64,000 nucleotides of DNA from Hippophae tibetana (lineage: Eukaryota > Streptophyta > Magnoliopsida > Rosales > Elaeagnaceae). The position numbers and the translations under genes were made by a program. The stretch spans positions 37,055,169 through 37,119,168 of the forward strand of contig CM072805.1 in NCBI GenBank assembly GCA_037013495.1, written 5' to 3'. The notes under the pieces were generated by a model. It was not told the origin of the DNA. It ran no database searches and was given only the letters and a program-made list of their open reading frames with translations. This document shows positions 47,501 through 60,573 of the stretch, piece after piece (positions within the stretch are counted from its first letter, which is position 1; every line of letters begins with the position of its first letter).

Positions 47501-50500
47501 AGGGAATTGGAAAAAAAAAATATAATATCGAGCTGAAGATTATATGAACTAGTCCTAAAGACCCGCACGCCCGAGTCAATGCCATAACTAGAGAGTTTCT
47601 AAGTTCTAGATGCTAGAGACCGAGATTTGCACATGACTTTAAAATCAGGATGTTTTTTCCAGCAACAATACGAAGAAATACAACTAAAACTTGCAATGGA
47701 AGTTGCCAATTATCCAAAAAAAAATTAATTTAGTAAATCTACGCTCTAATCCATACGTTTTATGAATTTTTATAATTCTTAATATTTCTTTATATTAGAA
47801 TCATTCTATCTAACCTGATCAATTGTAGATATTAATTGATACAAATTAATAAAATATTTAATAAAATAAATCATCACACAATGTATAAGTCTTTTTGGAA
47901 TAAAATAAATCACAAAATAATTATTGTAATATTTATTTAAAATAAATAATTTTTTTATGTGAAATAAACTCTATTCTACAGAAAAATAAAAAAGATAAAA
48001 AAATACTATTAAGATTTCTCATAATTTTTCAATTTCATAACTGATATTAATGTAATTTAATTCAAATATTAGACATTTTCTTGATTGATTTGCGTTTTAA
48101 GAAGAAAAAAATAAATTAATTACATCATTTGATATAATACTCTTTCCATCTATTAACCAATGAACTACCATGTAATTTTTTTTTACTTATTCATATTTGT
48201 TCATTTGAAATATTATAAATCTTAATTTTCACGTTTATACCTTTTTTATAAGACTTTTATACCCATTTATACACAATAAAAATTTGTTTCTAATTTCACT
48301 TTCATTAATTCCGTTGTTCAAAGAAAACAATATATTGATATTTAAGGGTTTGTTTGTAACTATTACCCTTTGAATTAGAAGTGTTTATAATATTAAAAAG
48401 TACTCTTAGGATGTTAGATAATGAGTAGGGTGAGATTAAGTTTATTAAACTTGAATATTTGAGATATTTTAGTTTAACGATAATTAAATGTATAATTTCA
48501 ATTCATGAGAAACATCATATAAATAATAAAAATAATAATATTTCTTTTGTTAGTATTTTTTTTATTGTAAAAAGATATTATGTGTATATCATTTAAATAT
48601 AATAATGTTTAAGTTATTTAATTTATAGTTTTTTTGAGTGAAATTTTTTTTAAAATAAAATAGACTTATTTTATACTTATAAAATAAGTAAAATGTAATT
48701 AATTTTATAAATATCACATCTAAATTTTTTATTATAAAAAAGTGAGAGGGTTAATAATGCTAATAAAGTTCACGTAGTTCCACCGATGCTTTAGTCCTAA
48801 TTTTTAAATTTTTAATTATTACAATTATAATTTATATATATATATATATTAACCGTTTAGACAAAAATATCTCTAATTACTCAAAGAAAAAGAGTAAAGT
48901 TTAATTACCAAAGATTCACTTTTTTTACCTTAAACTTTTAACATATAAGATTAAAGTATAATAAATGAAATTTTAGTAACTAAATTGTCTCAACAATATA
49001 AGTTTAGAAATCTTTAAGATATCGTGATTTTAAAATTATGAAAAACATTATTAAAATTTTGAAGATAAGTAAATAATTTTTTATTAAATTAAATATTAAA
49101 GTATCACTTAAAACTACTTTTATTATTTACCTCCCAAACAGATAATGATTTCTCTTAAAACTATTTTTTTAATCCAAACGTCTTAATATTATTTAATTGA
49201 TTTAAACTATATGAAGAAAGAAAATAAAATAAAAACCCATCATTCTCGTTGTTAAGTTTTTAATTCAATAAAGCAATAATGATACAAAAGTAAACTAATG
49301 CAAGTTCACACCCACCTATAATTAACTACCTATGAAAACGAAAACGAAAACCCAAAGAGAAACGAAAGAACCCAAATAATACTACCGAAAGTACGTAATA
49401 AGACAAAATTAAGCAGTGATAGCTACTCGACACAATAGCGTACAATTTTGACGAGTAAGTTCTGTTGACCCTTGTCCTCTTCTTGATACCTCTGGCTAGC
49501 TATCTCTTTAAAATTAATGTCATATTAACCATAATTAACGACTTTATTTTTTTTTCTCTTTATAACAAGAATATTGTTTGAAGTCAGTACGTAGTAACAA
49601 ACTCTATACCAACTCTTGTCAATTTAATTTCTTATTCTTGTTTACCTATCTAATCCAAGTGGCCGGCTTTCATGGTTTGTTGATTCTTAACACGCTTCCT
49701 TTTCAAGATTTAACGGTTTTTCACTTTGTAATTTTCTTCGAGCTAGGCGTGGCAGTAGTTGTCTCTCTGTCTTTTAAAATGAACAACCAAATCACAAATC
49801 ATTCTTACTTTTGCTTCAAGAAAATTTAGTACGTGTAACTTGGAATTAATTAACTAAAATAAAAACAATTACTATTACACAAATTATTGTTATTAATTAA
49901 TTGTACAAAAATATATAACAATATTAAAAGGTGTGGTTAGTTAACATTACTCCGACTCTTTATTATTGTTTGCAAATTACTCTGACTCTTTATTATAGTT
50001 TGCAAATTACTGGGTACCGAACAAAGGATTAAGGATTTCACATTTTGTTATAAACTATTAATTCCTTGTTTTTTTACTTAAACAATTAAGGTGATTACTG
50101 ATTTAGAATGAAATAAAACACACCCATGCATGCATGTATGATTTTTTAAGATCGAGAGAAATTTATTTAATTGACTAATCTACAAATAATCTTTCTAGAT
50201 TATCTATTTTAGACATCTTTTAATTAAAGTATTGTTGTACCCAATCAGATAACACATGCTGTTAAATATACTTTTAATTGTATAATGTAAACTTTCAAGT
50301 TATATTGTTAATTTGTACGAGAAAAAAATATGATTTTTTTTAATATAAACTAAAAAAATACATGTTTTTTTTTGTAAAATGCAAAATATTAAAAAATATT
50401 TATTATTTAACAAATTTTTTTTAATAGTATTTACTCAACACCTAACAATTAAGGAGCTCGGGGGGAAAAATTAAAGAAAATGGATGACTTTGCACTTCAA

Positions 50501-51230
50501 TTACCCTTTTCAAAAGCAAGATGATTCTATCTGTTTTTGTCATGACGTTAACAAACTCAACTTAATTTCTTTGCACTATTAATTTCGTACAACATTTTGT
50601 CAAACCAACAGATTATCATGATTTATTACGATAAGGGAGCAGTCTTCTTCTTCGACATTTTTTTTCCTAATATTTTTCTCTAATTAATTGAAAGCAGATG
50701 TCATCCTAATTTAAATTTTAATAAAATTAATTATATTATAAGATATGAATAATTACATATAAAAATCATTTTTCATTTTACATACAATGCGAACCTTCTT
50801 GGCTTGATGCCGATTCTTAAGAAATAAAAACTGTCCTTGTTTCTTATATGAATTGGCTTTCGCGTTAATTTATAGTTGACTTGTTAGGCTTTGAATTAAT
50901 TAAGGAAAAAGGACAATTAATTAATTAGGGCTGTAGGTCGTATTTAAAAAAAAACATTTAATTTTATTATTGCGAAAAAATTACATTTAATTTTATACAT
51001 ATTAAAAAATAAACATTTTAAATTTCATAATTATTTAAAAATAAATATTTTTAATAAATTTTTAAACTAAAATCTCTAACTAAAATTAGAAATACTTTCG
51101 TATAAATTATAAAATCAAAATATATTTTTATAAATAAATGTTACTTTTTTCGCTAATTTTGTAAAGAAAAGCTACATTTACATAAAAATGAATGTTTGTT
51201 TTTGTTGAAAGCACACTAATATTAATGTAG
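44523..51230. other. Long AT-rich gene desert
   Basis: Presumed SNX2 promoter to about 44850, then very AT-rich DNA with TA/AAT runs. A two-copy tandem unit of about 37 bp (GACTCTTTATTAT then GTTTGCAAATTAC) lies at 49950-50010. Small open frames at 45110-45313, 45617-45859 and 49578-49829 are low-complexity and not supported. Confidence 0.45.
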
Positions 51231-51233
51231 TGT

Positions 51234-51650
51234 GTCTATATATGTCTCACATTGTTTACCAACTAAGTGATAATATGAATATTCTCTAAATGATATAACG
51301 TGTTTTGAGATTTTTTCCTAGAAACAAAACCTTGAGTTCTGCATAACCATATATTCGTTGAATTTACACTCATGAATAAAAGTGAATAATCCTGTGTCAC
51401 GTAGAATAGATCATGTCATACTATAAGCAGACATAATAACCATTTTGTATCAATTGATATCAGAATCATGATTATATTGTGTAACGTGAGATTGCGTTTT
51501 TACGAGAATATAAGACTTCTTAAGTGAGAGTGTATAATATAATGTTTATACACATATTTCACCTTGTTTAAAAATAAAGTCATAATCATAGATATGTTAA
51601 ACTTACAATTATAAACTAAAATAGATAACGTTATATCACTTAAATTAGAT
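51234..51650 (+). mobile_element. Remnant of a small LTR element (TRIM-like)
   Basis: TGTCTATATATGTCTCACATTG at 51234 begins text laid out like plant TRIM-type LTRs, including CCTAGAAACAAAACC and AAGCAGACATAATAACCATT. It ends just before TTGATATCAGAATCATG (about 51456), a tRNA-Met binding-site look-alike. A weaker second start, TGTTTATACACATATTTCACCTTG, lies near 51543. Non-coding and decayed; boundaries are uncertain. Confidence 0.4.
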
Positions 51651-53079
51651 CTCGTATCTCAAGCTGATAAATTAATTATTATATTCATCATATATACTAA
51701 CAAAATGGATAATGTAAGGTATAACTATATGAATTATGATCCTTTGCTTCTTTTTTTCATTTTTTTTCTTCGTTAATTCAATAGTGTATGTACATTTCAA
51801 TAAATACATAGGGAGTAGATGATTCAATTGGGTGATAACACACGTATCGTTGTTTGCATCAAAATAATTATACATTACTAGCATAGAAATTACTACACTC
51901 CATTTTTGTATTAACGCGTTCGTACTAAGTGGATTCTGTAAGTTATTAATAAATATGTTAGAAGAAATGATACTGTATCGTATTTTATTCATTTTAATGC
52001 ATTAAGTAAGTTTCTATATAAGTAAGCTTAAATTAGAGAGATTCTATAAAATTCGAAGGTTTGTTTATGAGTTGGTTAAAGGAAAATCTTCTAAATAATT
52101 TATACTTATCAATTAATATTTTAATTATTTATTTTAATTTAAATATTAAATAAATAATACATAAATTATTTTTATAAATATATTTTATATATAAATTCAA
52201 GAAATTTACTATAAATAAATTAATTTAAATTCAAACTAATCTATATGTTCATTTTACTTTCAATTATAACATCAATAAAATAAGACCAAACATATTAGAT
52301 GATTTTTCCATCCAATAAAAATTATGCTATCAATAGAGTATGTTGAGATATGTATAAGAATCATTTATACATTTAACAGTCTTTTAAGTACTGTAATTAC
52401 ACACTAAACATGAAATTTAACAATTGAGGATGCATATCACTCTCACATTATATTAGAGCGTATTGATAACAATACTTCTAAATGTGTTAACAATTATTTT
52501 AAATATCTAACGTAAATTACCTGGCTAAACTTTTGATATATTTGAACTGCATGTGTCTCTATGGTAAATATATATATATATATATATATTTATCATAATT
52601 ATTATAAGTTGTGATAATTAATTAATTATAAGTTAAAAAAGATAAATTATTAATTTAATTAATAATTATTTATTATATTAGTTATAGTTATATCATAATA
52701 TAAAAAAATGCCTAAAAAAGAATAAGATGGAGTTGTCTTTTTGGATCATATATATATATATATATTAATTAGTTAGAACTTTTGCATATATAAATTTATA
52801 TTGTGTAGAATTAGTATATATTAAAGACCAATTAGAATTATCTATTAAATAAAAAAAAATGTGAATGCCCTTGTCGAAATTCAACATATGAAGGCAAACT
52901 TGAGACGCAAGCGTAGGTTAACGAAATAATTTTGCTTTTAATTGTCTCAATAGGCAGTGGGTGCAACAACTTCTATGGGGTTGAACTAAGTTTGCTCTGG
53001 AACCATTTTGGCAAATCAAAACCTAATCTGCCAACCCGATCAAAAGCCCACTCTTCAATTATCTTCTTATATTGTTATC
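51651..53079. other. AT-rich DNA upstream of the laccase gene
   Basis: TA microsatellites at about 52569-52590 and 52750-52765. No gene supported before the promoter at about 53080. Confidence 0.4.
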
Positions 53080-53080
53080 C

Positions 53081-53089
53081 TATAAAAAG
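53081..53089 (+). promoter_or_regulatory. Probable TATA box of the laccase gene
   Basis: CCTATAAAAAGC lies 114 bp upstream of the ATG, which implies a short 5' UTR of about 80 bp. Confidence 0.55.
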
Positions 53090-53194
53090 CTCCTCTTTAC
53101 TTCTCATTTCCTCAGGGCTTACATTTTTGTTCAATTGGTTAAACGTTCATTTACTAAAAGGTTATCTTAGCTAGACAATTAATTAGTACTGAAA

Positions 53195-56100
53195 ATGGAG
53201 TATTTCCCTAAGATCAACACTGATCGTTGCTCTCTTATGCTTTTTGCCTTTTGGCTTCTCTTTGCTTTCGATTTTTCCTTGGCAACACCCAAAATCCATC
53301 ATCATGAATTTGTTGTGAGTGTATATACATTGTATTTAATTTGTTGCCCCTTTTATTACTTGTTATATCAAACATTATATATATATATACTTAGTTGTTT
53401 TTGACGCAATTAATTATAAAATCTAGATTCAAGCAACACCAGTGAAGAGGCTGTGCAAAACTCACAATACAATAACGGTAAATGGGCAATTCCCAGGACC
53501 AACTTTGGAAATCAACAATGGTGACACTCTTGTAGTCAAAGTCACTAACAAAGCTCGATACAATGTTACTATTCACTGGTAGTTTACTATTTTGTTCATT
53601 CAATTCAGTACATGTGTGCAATATTGTACTCATGCTATATTAATTGCATAGTTTTTTTTTTCTTTTAATTTGCTAAAAGTAATTTTTGTTAACAGGCATG
53701 GAGTTAGACAAATGAGAAATGGATGGGCAGATGGACCAGAATTTATAACACAATGTCCAATAAGATCAGGAGGAAGTTACACTTATAGATTCACGATTCA
53801 AGATCAAGAAGGAACTTTGTGGTGGCATGCACATAGTTCTTGGCTTAGAGCCACTGTTTATGGAGCTCTCATTATTCATCCTAAAGAAGGAGATTCTTAC
53901 CCTTTCACCAAACCTAAACGTGAAACACCAATTCTTCTTGGTATGTATATGAATGAATATACATGAGTGAAAATCAATTAGTATAAATTTAATGGTTGTA
54001 TTTAATTTCTTGTGATTTATGTTGATATGATTAGGTGAATGGTGGGACACAAACCCCATTGATGTATTGAGAGAAGCAATAAGAACCGGAGGAGCTCCTA
54101 ATATTTCCGATGCTTACACCATTAATGCTCAACCCGGTGACCTCTACAACTGCTCCCGTAAAGGTTATTAATTTTCTTTTATATATAGGCATACATTTTT
54201 AATTATGTAACACACCTTTCGTTTTTAATGGTTGATTTAACGTGAAAATGTAATTATTAAAAATGAATCAACAAACATAATACAACATATGGTATATAAA
54301 AATAATAGATTTAAATTATTGTAGCGATATTATTATAATATATTTTGTTATTATTGTAAAAATAATTGATTAATGTAAATTTTGTTTAATAATAATAACG
54401 ACCTAATTAATACTATGAATAAAATAAATATCTAAATATTTATTTTATTCATGATATAACAAAAAATATTATAAAAATATCTCACCTTACCACCTATTAA
54501 TATACGTCCATTCAAGTTGTAAGGTGTTAATGATACCAACATTCATATATTCACCCCTGTGTCGGTTTCGAAGATACAAATTCAAATGATGACAAATATA
54601 TAGTTTGTTAAAAAATATATATATATAATTACTATTAATAACCAACAAGTATAACGACGTCTACCAACCATTATAGACAAGAGTATTTGGATTCACAATC
54701 TAACTAGCATTGTAGATATCATTATGAAGCTGAAGAAAACTTGAAGTGATGAATTGCTTATAATGCTTGTCAAATATATGTGCAGATACATTCATAGTAC
54801 CAATTGATGTTGGTGAGAACAACCTTTTAAGAGTCATCAACGCTGCACTTAACCAACCACTTTTCTTCACCATTGCCAACCACAAGCTCACTGTTGTTGG
54901 TGCTGATGCTTCCTATGTCAAACCCTTCACCACCTCAGTCCTCATGCTCGGACCCGGCCAGACAACTGATGTTTTAATCACCGGCAACCAGCCACCGGCA
55001 CGATACTACGTAGCAGCACGTGCCTATCAAAGTGCTCGAAACGCACCGTTTGACAACACAACTACCACTGCCATTCTTGAATACAAGTCAGCTCCTTGTC
55101 CTGCCAAGTGTATAACAGTAAAACCACTTATGCCACAGCTCCCAGCTTTCAATGACACAACTACTGCTAGTTCCTTTACTACAAGTTTCAGAAGCAGAGA
55201 AAAAGCAGAGGTCCCGACTGAAATTGACGAAAATTTATTTTTCACAATTGGGTTAGGACTCAATAAATGTCCCAAAAATTTCAGAGCACGAAGATGTCAA
55301 GGTCCAAATGGAACACGATTCACGGCGAGTATGAACAATGTGTCATTTGTTCTTCCAAATAACATTTCAATCTTACAGGCTCAACAACAGAGAATTCCAG
55401 GTGTTTTCACAACTGATTTTCCAGCAAACCCACCTTTGCAATTTGATTATACTGGAAATGTAAGCCGATCTCTTTGGCAACCAATTCCTGGGACTAAAGT
55501 GTACAGATTGAAATTTGGGTCAAGAGTACAAGTCGTGTTACAAGACACGAGTATTTTCACACCTGAGAACCATCCCGTTCATCTTCATGGATATGATTTC
55601 TACATTCTTGCTGAGGGGTTTGGGAATTTCAATCCCAATACTGATAGTAAGAAATTTAACCTTGTTGATCCACCTATGAGGAACACTGTGGCTGTGCCCG
55701 TGAACGGTTGGGCAGTCATTAGATTCGTAGCTGATAACCCAGGTAATTAAACATTAAACGTTAACCCTTTTTTTTAAAAAACAATCAAAATACCACCTGA
55801 ACGTAAGCATAAATAACCATAAAATAGTACACATGCAGGATCATATATTTATATTAAAAAAATCATAAATAATTATTTAAATATATTTAATATTAAATTC
55901 TGTATCATTCCACCCAGTATAATATTATATATTGAGTACAATTTTAATTGTTATAAATTTTAAATCTTATTATATATATATATTTTTTAACTAATTAAAT
56001 ATCCATTTTAGCTAAAAACACGATATTTTTTTCTTCTCATAGTTTAACTTTAAAATAAATTGCACGTTTTTTTTCAGACAAACTATTGTTTGATTTAAAA

Positions 56101-56317
56101 ATAAATAAATAAAATATTGAATTGGAAAATTAATTTGGTGTTTAATTAAACTAATATATGTCTGTTTGATATGCTATAATAACTAGGTGCTTGGATAATG
56201 CATTGTCACTTAGACGTCCATATACGCTGGGGTTTGGCTATGGTGTTCTTAGTGGATAATGGAGTTGGAACACTACAATCAATACAGCCTCCTCCTTTGG
56301 ATCTACCTTTGTGTTAA
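53195..56317 (+). CDS. Laccase (multicopper oxidase), six exons
   Basis: Exons 53195-53314, 53427-53578, 53696-53940, 54035-54163, 54786-55742 and 56187-56317 give 577 residues, the usual length. All introns are GT-AG. A signal peptide (hydrophobic run about 13-29) precedes the mature protein. The four copper-binding stretches are intact: HWHG (90-93), WWHAHSSW (His135, His137), HPVHLHG (478-484) and [12 protein letters not shown] (540-551), with Cys541 at the T1 site and Leu551 as the likely axial residue. Plant laccases are secreted glycoproteins that use O2 to oxidise monolignols or flavonoids in the cell wall. Wording such as [20 protein letters not shown] and [21 protein letters not shown] suggests the LAC14/LAC15 group more than the lignin laccases LAC4/17, but this is from memory. 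AATAAA lies at 56509. Confidence 0.95.
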
Positions 56318-56864
56318 AGATGATAAAAAGGAAGTTACCTACCATAGAGAAATTCTACGTTTTGAATAATATATAGGATGAGATGTTCTCAATTTTACCT
56401 TTTAGTATAGAAAAAGTTGAGTATTAATTGTTTGTTTAGTCCCTGTCCCTGCATTTGGGGTTTTATTTGTGTTTTTCATTTTTCTTTTGATATAAAGCGG
56501 GTTTAGGGAATAAAATTAGATGGTGTTATAATTTAAACAATGTTCCATCTATTTGATCAAATGCCCGCCTAGTTGTTTCAATTTTTGAATATTTTCTATT
56601 CCTTATCTTTTAATTAGTAAACAAAATATTTCTCTATTTAATTATTATTTATTATAGCACACAAAAATTCATTATCTTATTTATTATTTCACGGAGGGTG
56701 GAGAACTGTAGATCTTTATTTCTTTATACAAATTTAATATAACACACAAATTACACTCAAATTATTAATATTATAACACGTGTTAAAATTATATATTTTT
56801 ATTTTTTAGTATATTTATATTAAATTATAATAAGGTGTGGTTAGTATTTATTATTTTCTTTCTA
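56318..56864. other. Laccase 3' region
   Basis: Contains the poly(A) signal at 56509-56514 and AT-rich spacer. Confidence 0.45.
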
Positions 56865-58550
56865 TTTTGTAACAATTATGCTCTTCTTTTTTTACTTTGA
56901 CAAATAATGTATATATTGGCCCTTTTACTATAAAAAAAAAAAAAAACTGCGTGGAGCAAGATAGGGAAGAGTCAAAGACAACCCTCTAGTGACCTAATCG
57001 TAATTATTAGAGGAAGTGTGAACATTATAGTCAAATCCTCAAAAGTTAGGCCGAAGTAAAAGTTCAAGACCTGAAACAGATGAAAGGAACGAGTGATTCG
57101 GGAAGCTTCGGGTTTCGCCTATCAGAGATATATGAAATTGAACTAAAATGATATATATCTCAATATATTACGTAATCATTTAAAAAAGTTAAGCCTATAT
57201 GTTTATAAATATTTGATTATTGATTTTTGATTTTTTTAAATAATTTTATAATTAAATATAATTTTAATTTTTTAAAAATATAATTGAAATTATAATAATT
57301 CATAAAATAAATAAATTATCTTTTATGAAAATAATATCAACTAATAAGATATGAAAAGATTTTAAGTATTAAAATATTAAAATTATGATTAATTAAAATT
57401 AAATATAAATTAATATTTTTTTATATACGTATAATTATATAAAAATATTTTTAATAATAAAATATATAATATTTTAAAATAATTAAATTTTATTTATTTA
57501 TTATTATTTGTATACGTTATATTTTAATTAAAAATATAGTTAAATAAATAAAAATAATTTAATTTTTTTAAATTAAATATAATTTTGAGTAATTATTAAA
57601 AAATAAAAAGCGTACTTAAATCATAAAAAAAACTACTATCCGTTATTAACAACACTTACCTACCTCTCATCTCTCTCCTCCACCCCTCTCTTCCTTTCTC
57701 TCCCTTACCATCCGCAAAAGATATCATTCTACACTCTCTCTCCTCATGATACACCACATCAATGACCCTTCCTTTCTCGCCATTATTTAGTGGCTTACTC
57801 AAATTTTCGTTTCTTTTTAATTTAAATTTTCATAAATAACCTTCAAAATATTGCTTAAATTTAAATTTATATTATTTTAATAAAATATCTAAATATATCT
57901 TAAATCAATACAAATTGTATATTTAAAATAATTTAATTACACATTTTAAAAATAATTTGATTAAATGAAACCTTCAAGCTAACAAAAGAGATTGTTCCAG
58001 TGTTTTTTTTTATTTTTTTTAATATTTTAAGTTGTGATTTTTAATTACATTAAATACAATTGCATAAAAAATATAAAAATATATTTTTAAAATTTATATA
58101 ACATATATAAAATTTAATTTAAATAGATATTAATTGAATAAAATTTAATATGAATTATAAATTAAATATTTTTAATAATAAAAATACTTATGTTAGATAT
58201 AAATGATTTCGAAGAAAAAATATGTTTAAATTTAGTGTCGTGAGCAACTTAGCCTTCATCGTTTGTTTCTATTTTGTAACAAATTCTTAAAAAAAAAAAA
58301 AAAACTTTGACAAATAATGTATATATTTTTCTTTTTACCAAAAAAAGGCTGCGTGGGACCAAGATGGCAAAGAGTCAAAGACTAAGCCGTCTAGTGGCCT
58401 AACCGTAATTATTAGAGGAAGTGTGGATGTTTTAGTTAATAGATGGAAGGATCGAGTGGTTCGGGAAGCTTCGGGTTTAACGTGTATGAGAGAGATATGA
58501 TGTTGAAGTAAAATGTCCTACATCTCAATGGATTATGTAATCATTTTAAA
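56865..58550. repeat. Non-coding block duplicated about 1.4 kb apart
   Basis: About 300 bp at 56865-57190 recurs at 58262-58550. Shared text includes ACTTTGACAAATAATGTATATA, CGTAATTATTAGAGGAAGTG, GATTCGGGAAGCTTCGGGTTT (GGTTCGGG in copy two) and ATCTCAAT...TTACGTAATCATTT. A second AT-rich pair, 57990-58200 and 58690-58900, is also similar (TATTTTAAGTTGTGATTTTT). A CT-rich patch lies at 57655-57770. No open frame spans the conserved core. Confidence 0.7.
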
Positions 58551-59520
58551 AGAAGTTATAAATTATAAAAAATAATTTAAAATTTATAATAATAATAATA
58601 ATGTTAAATTTAATTAAAACGTATTTAATATAAATAACTTATAATTTAATTTATATAATATTTAATTTAACATTATTCAAAAATAATAATATTATAATTA
58701 TATTTTTTTTACTATTTTAAGTTATGATTTTTACACATTAATTACAGTTATATAAATAAAAGAAATTTACGAAATATATACTTTTTAAATTTACCATAAC
58801 ATATATTAAAATTTAAATAATATTAATTGAATAAAGTTTAATATTAAATGATCTAAAAATTAAATAAAAATAAATATGAAATAATAAAGTGAATGCTTTT
58901 TAATAAAAAATATACAAATTTGACATTTAATGCTTTTGTAGAATGATTATTCTCAACGTAAATAATTTATATAAATATTTTTATCAAATAATCTTAAATT
59001 TTAAATAAATAGAATATAAGTGTATATGTAATTTTAATTATAATTAAATATTCTTTAATTTTATAAATTATTTATTAATTTAATTTTTTATATTTATTAA
59101 TATATATCTTTAAATAATTTTATCTAAATTAATTTTTTTTTAATATTTATCATCAAAAGATCTGTTTTTATAATTATAAATATTAAGATTCTTTTTAAGA
59201 AAATTATAACTCCTAAAACATTACGTGAGACATATAAAAGAAAGAGGTGGTGAATGTATTATCCACTTATTTGATATTAATTTATTTAAAATATTATAAT
59301 TTAATTTTTAATCTATTTGATTCCTAATTATTTTAAAAATATAATTGATTCCGTGAATTATCAAAATTTGATGAATACACATGAATTGAAATGTTGGTGA
59401 ATTTAATATTATTTTAAAAACTAAAAATCAGGTTTTTTTTAAATAAATTTAAAAAACTGAAAAGCTCCACTACGCGATTAGATAAGAACCACGTCCTTGA
59501 TTTTCAAGGTTTAAATAACT
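58551..59520. other. AT-rich intergenic DNA upstream of the DREB2 gene
   Basis: Featureless apart from the duplication noted at 58690-58900. A GC-richer patch from 59465 (CTCCACTACGCGATTAG, AACCACGTCC) marks the promoter. Confidence 0.4.
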
Positions 59521-59523
59521 GAA

Positions 59524-59557
59524 GAAATTTCTAGAGAAGCTGAAAAGGCTATAAATA
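59524..59557 (+). promoter_or_regulatory. Putative heat-shock-like element and TATA box of the DREB2 gene
   Basis: GAAATTTCTAGAG (59524-59536) is close to the alternating GAA/TTC/GAA heat-shock element, with one imperfect block. CTATAAATA follows at 59549-59557. CCACGTCC at about 59492 is an ABRE-like ACGT core. These fit a stress-regulated promoter but are short motifs. Confidence 0.4.
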
Positions 59558-59799
59558 TCTCTATCAAGTTGCGCACTCAAGATTTCTGGATTCGCAGATA
59601 GACACACCTAAAGCTCTCTAATACTCAAATAAAAGACGCACTTTGACAGAAAAATATCGCAAGCTCACATTGGATATTGAACCGAGTCCTAGAACACCGA
59701 GAACAAAGGGCGCCGAAAACCCTAACGATATCTGAAGCTAATCGTCTTGATCGCAGGGATTTATCGTCTCGCATATCCCGTATAAAACATTGAAAGGTT

Positions 59800-60441
59800 T
59801 GTACCATCTCTGCTTCTACATTTTTTTAACAATAAATGATTGTTTGTATGCAAGTGAAAGTTCCACATTCGTTTTCTTGGTTGGTAAATTATGAGTCTTT
59901 TCACCATAAATTGTTCTTTGGGAAAACTTGATTCATAGAAATAGAATGGAACGAATTTTTTTTTTTAATTTCTTTTTCTTTTTCCCCGAACAATCTTGGT
60001 ATTTTTTGGGTTTTCGTAAAAAAAAATTCCAATTCGATTTTAGTCTGTATAGATCTGTTTATAGTTCTGTCCAGTCGTGTCCTGATTGCGGTTTTAAGTA
60101 TTATACTTGATTTTGGTTACTTCCATATTAAGTTTATTCCAAGCTTGGATTAATGATTGTTTTTATATTTGGGAATGCAATTATTGTAATTTATGGAGAA
60201 CTTGGACTCGAAGAAAGTTCTTGGTCTTAGAAGGTAGCTATGTAGCTACGTTTTAACTTTGCATCCAATGCTGTGTACAACAATTCCATGCATATACTAC
60301 CACTCTTTAAGTGTAGGACCCTGAGGAGGGGGTTTCGACGAAATCACAGTGTAACTCTGCACGTATTTGGCTCTGTCGTTAGCGAATTTTCGTTTCCTTA
60401 TTTGCATTAATAACAAAGAAATCCTTTCACATGTTTGTGCA
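59800..60441 (+). other. Probable 5'-UTR intron of the DREB2 gene
   Basis: A donor-like AAAG/GTTTGTACC near 59797 and an acceptor GTTTGTGCAG ending at about 60441 bracket T-rich sequence between leader-like DNA (59580-59795) and the coding exon. DREB2-class genes often carry such an intron. Ends are approximate. Confidence 0.45.
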
Positions 60442-60573
60442 GATTCTGGTGTTTCCAGATTTGAAATCGGAAGAGAAAGTTGCAATATAATTTTTGCAAG
60501 ATAGTGTTTCTGCTTTTTATTGGTGGCAATTCTCTGGAACATTACTGAAGTTCATTGTGAGAATTTGGTAGAA

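Noticed and set aside
49578-49829. 83-residue open frame in the gene desert
   Set aside because: No recognisable domain, no splice or promoter context; likely chance.
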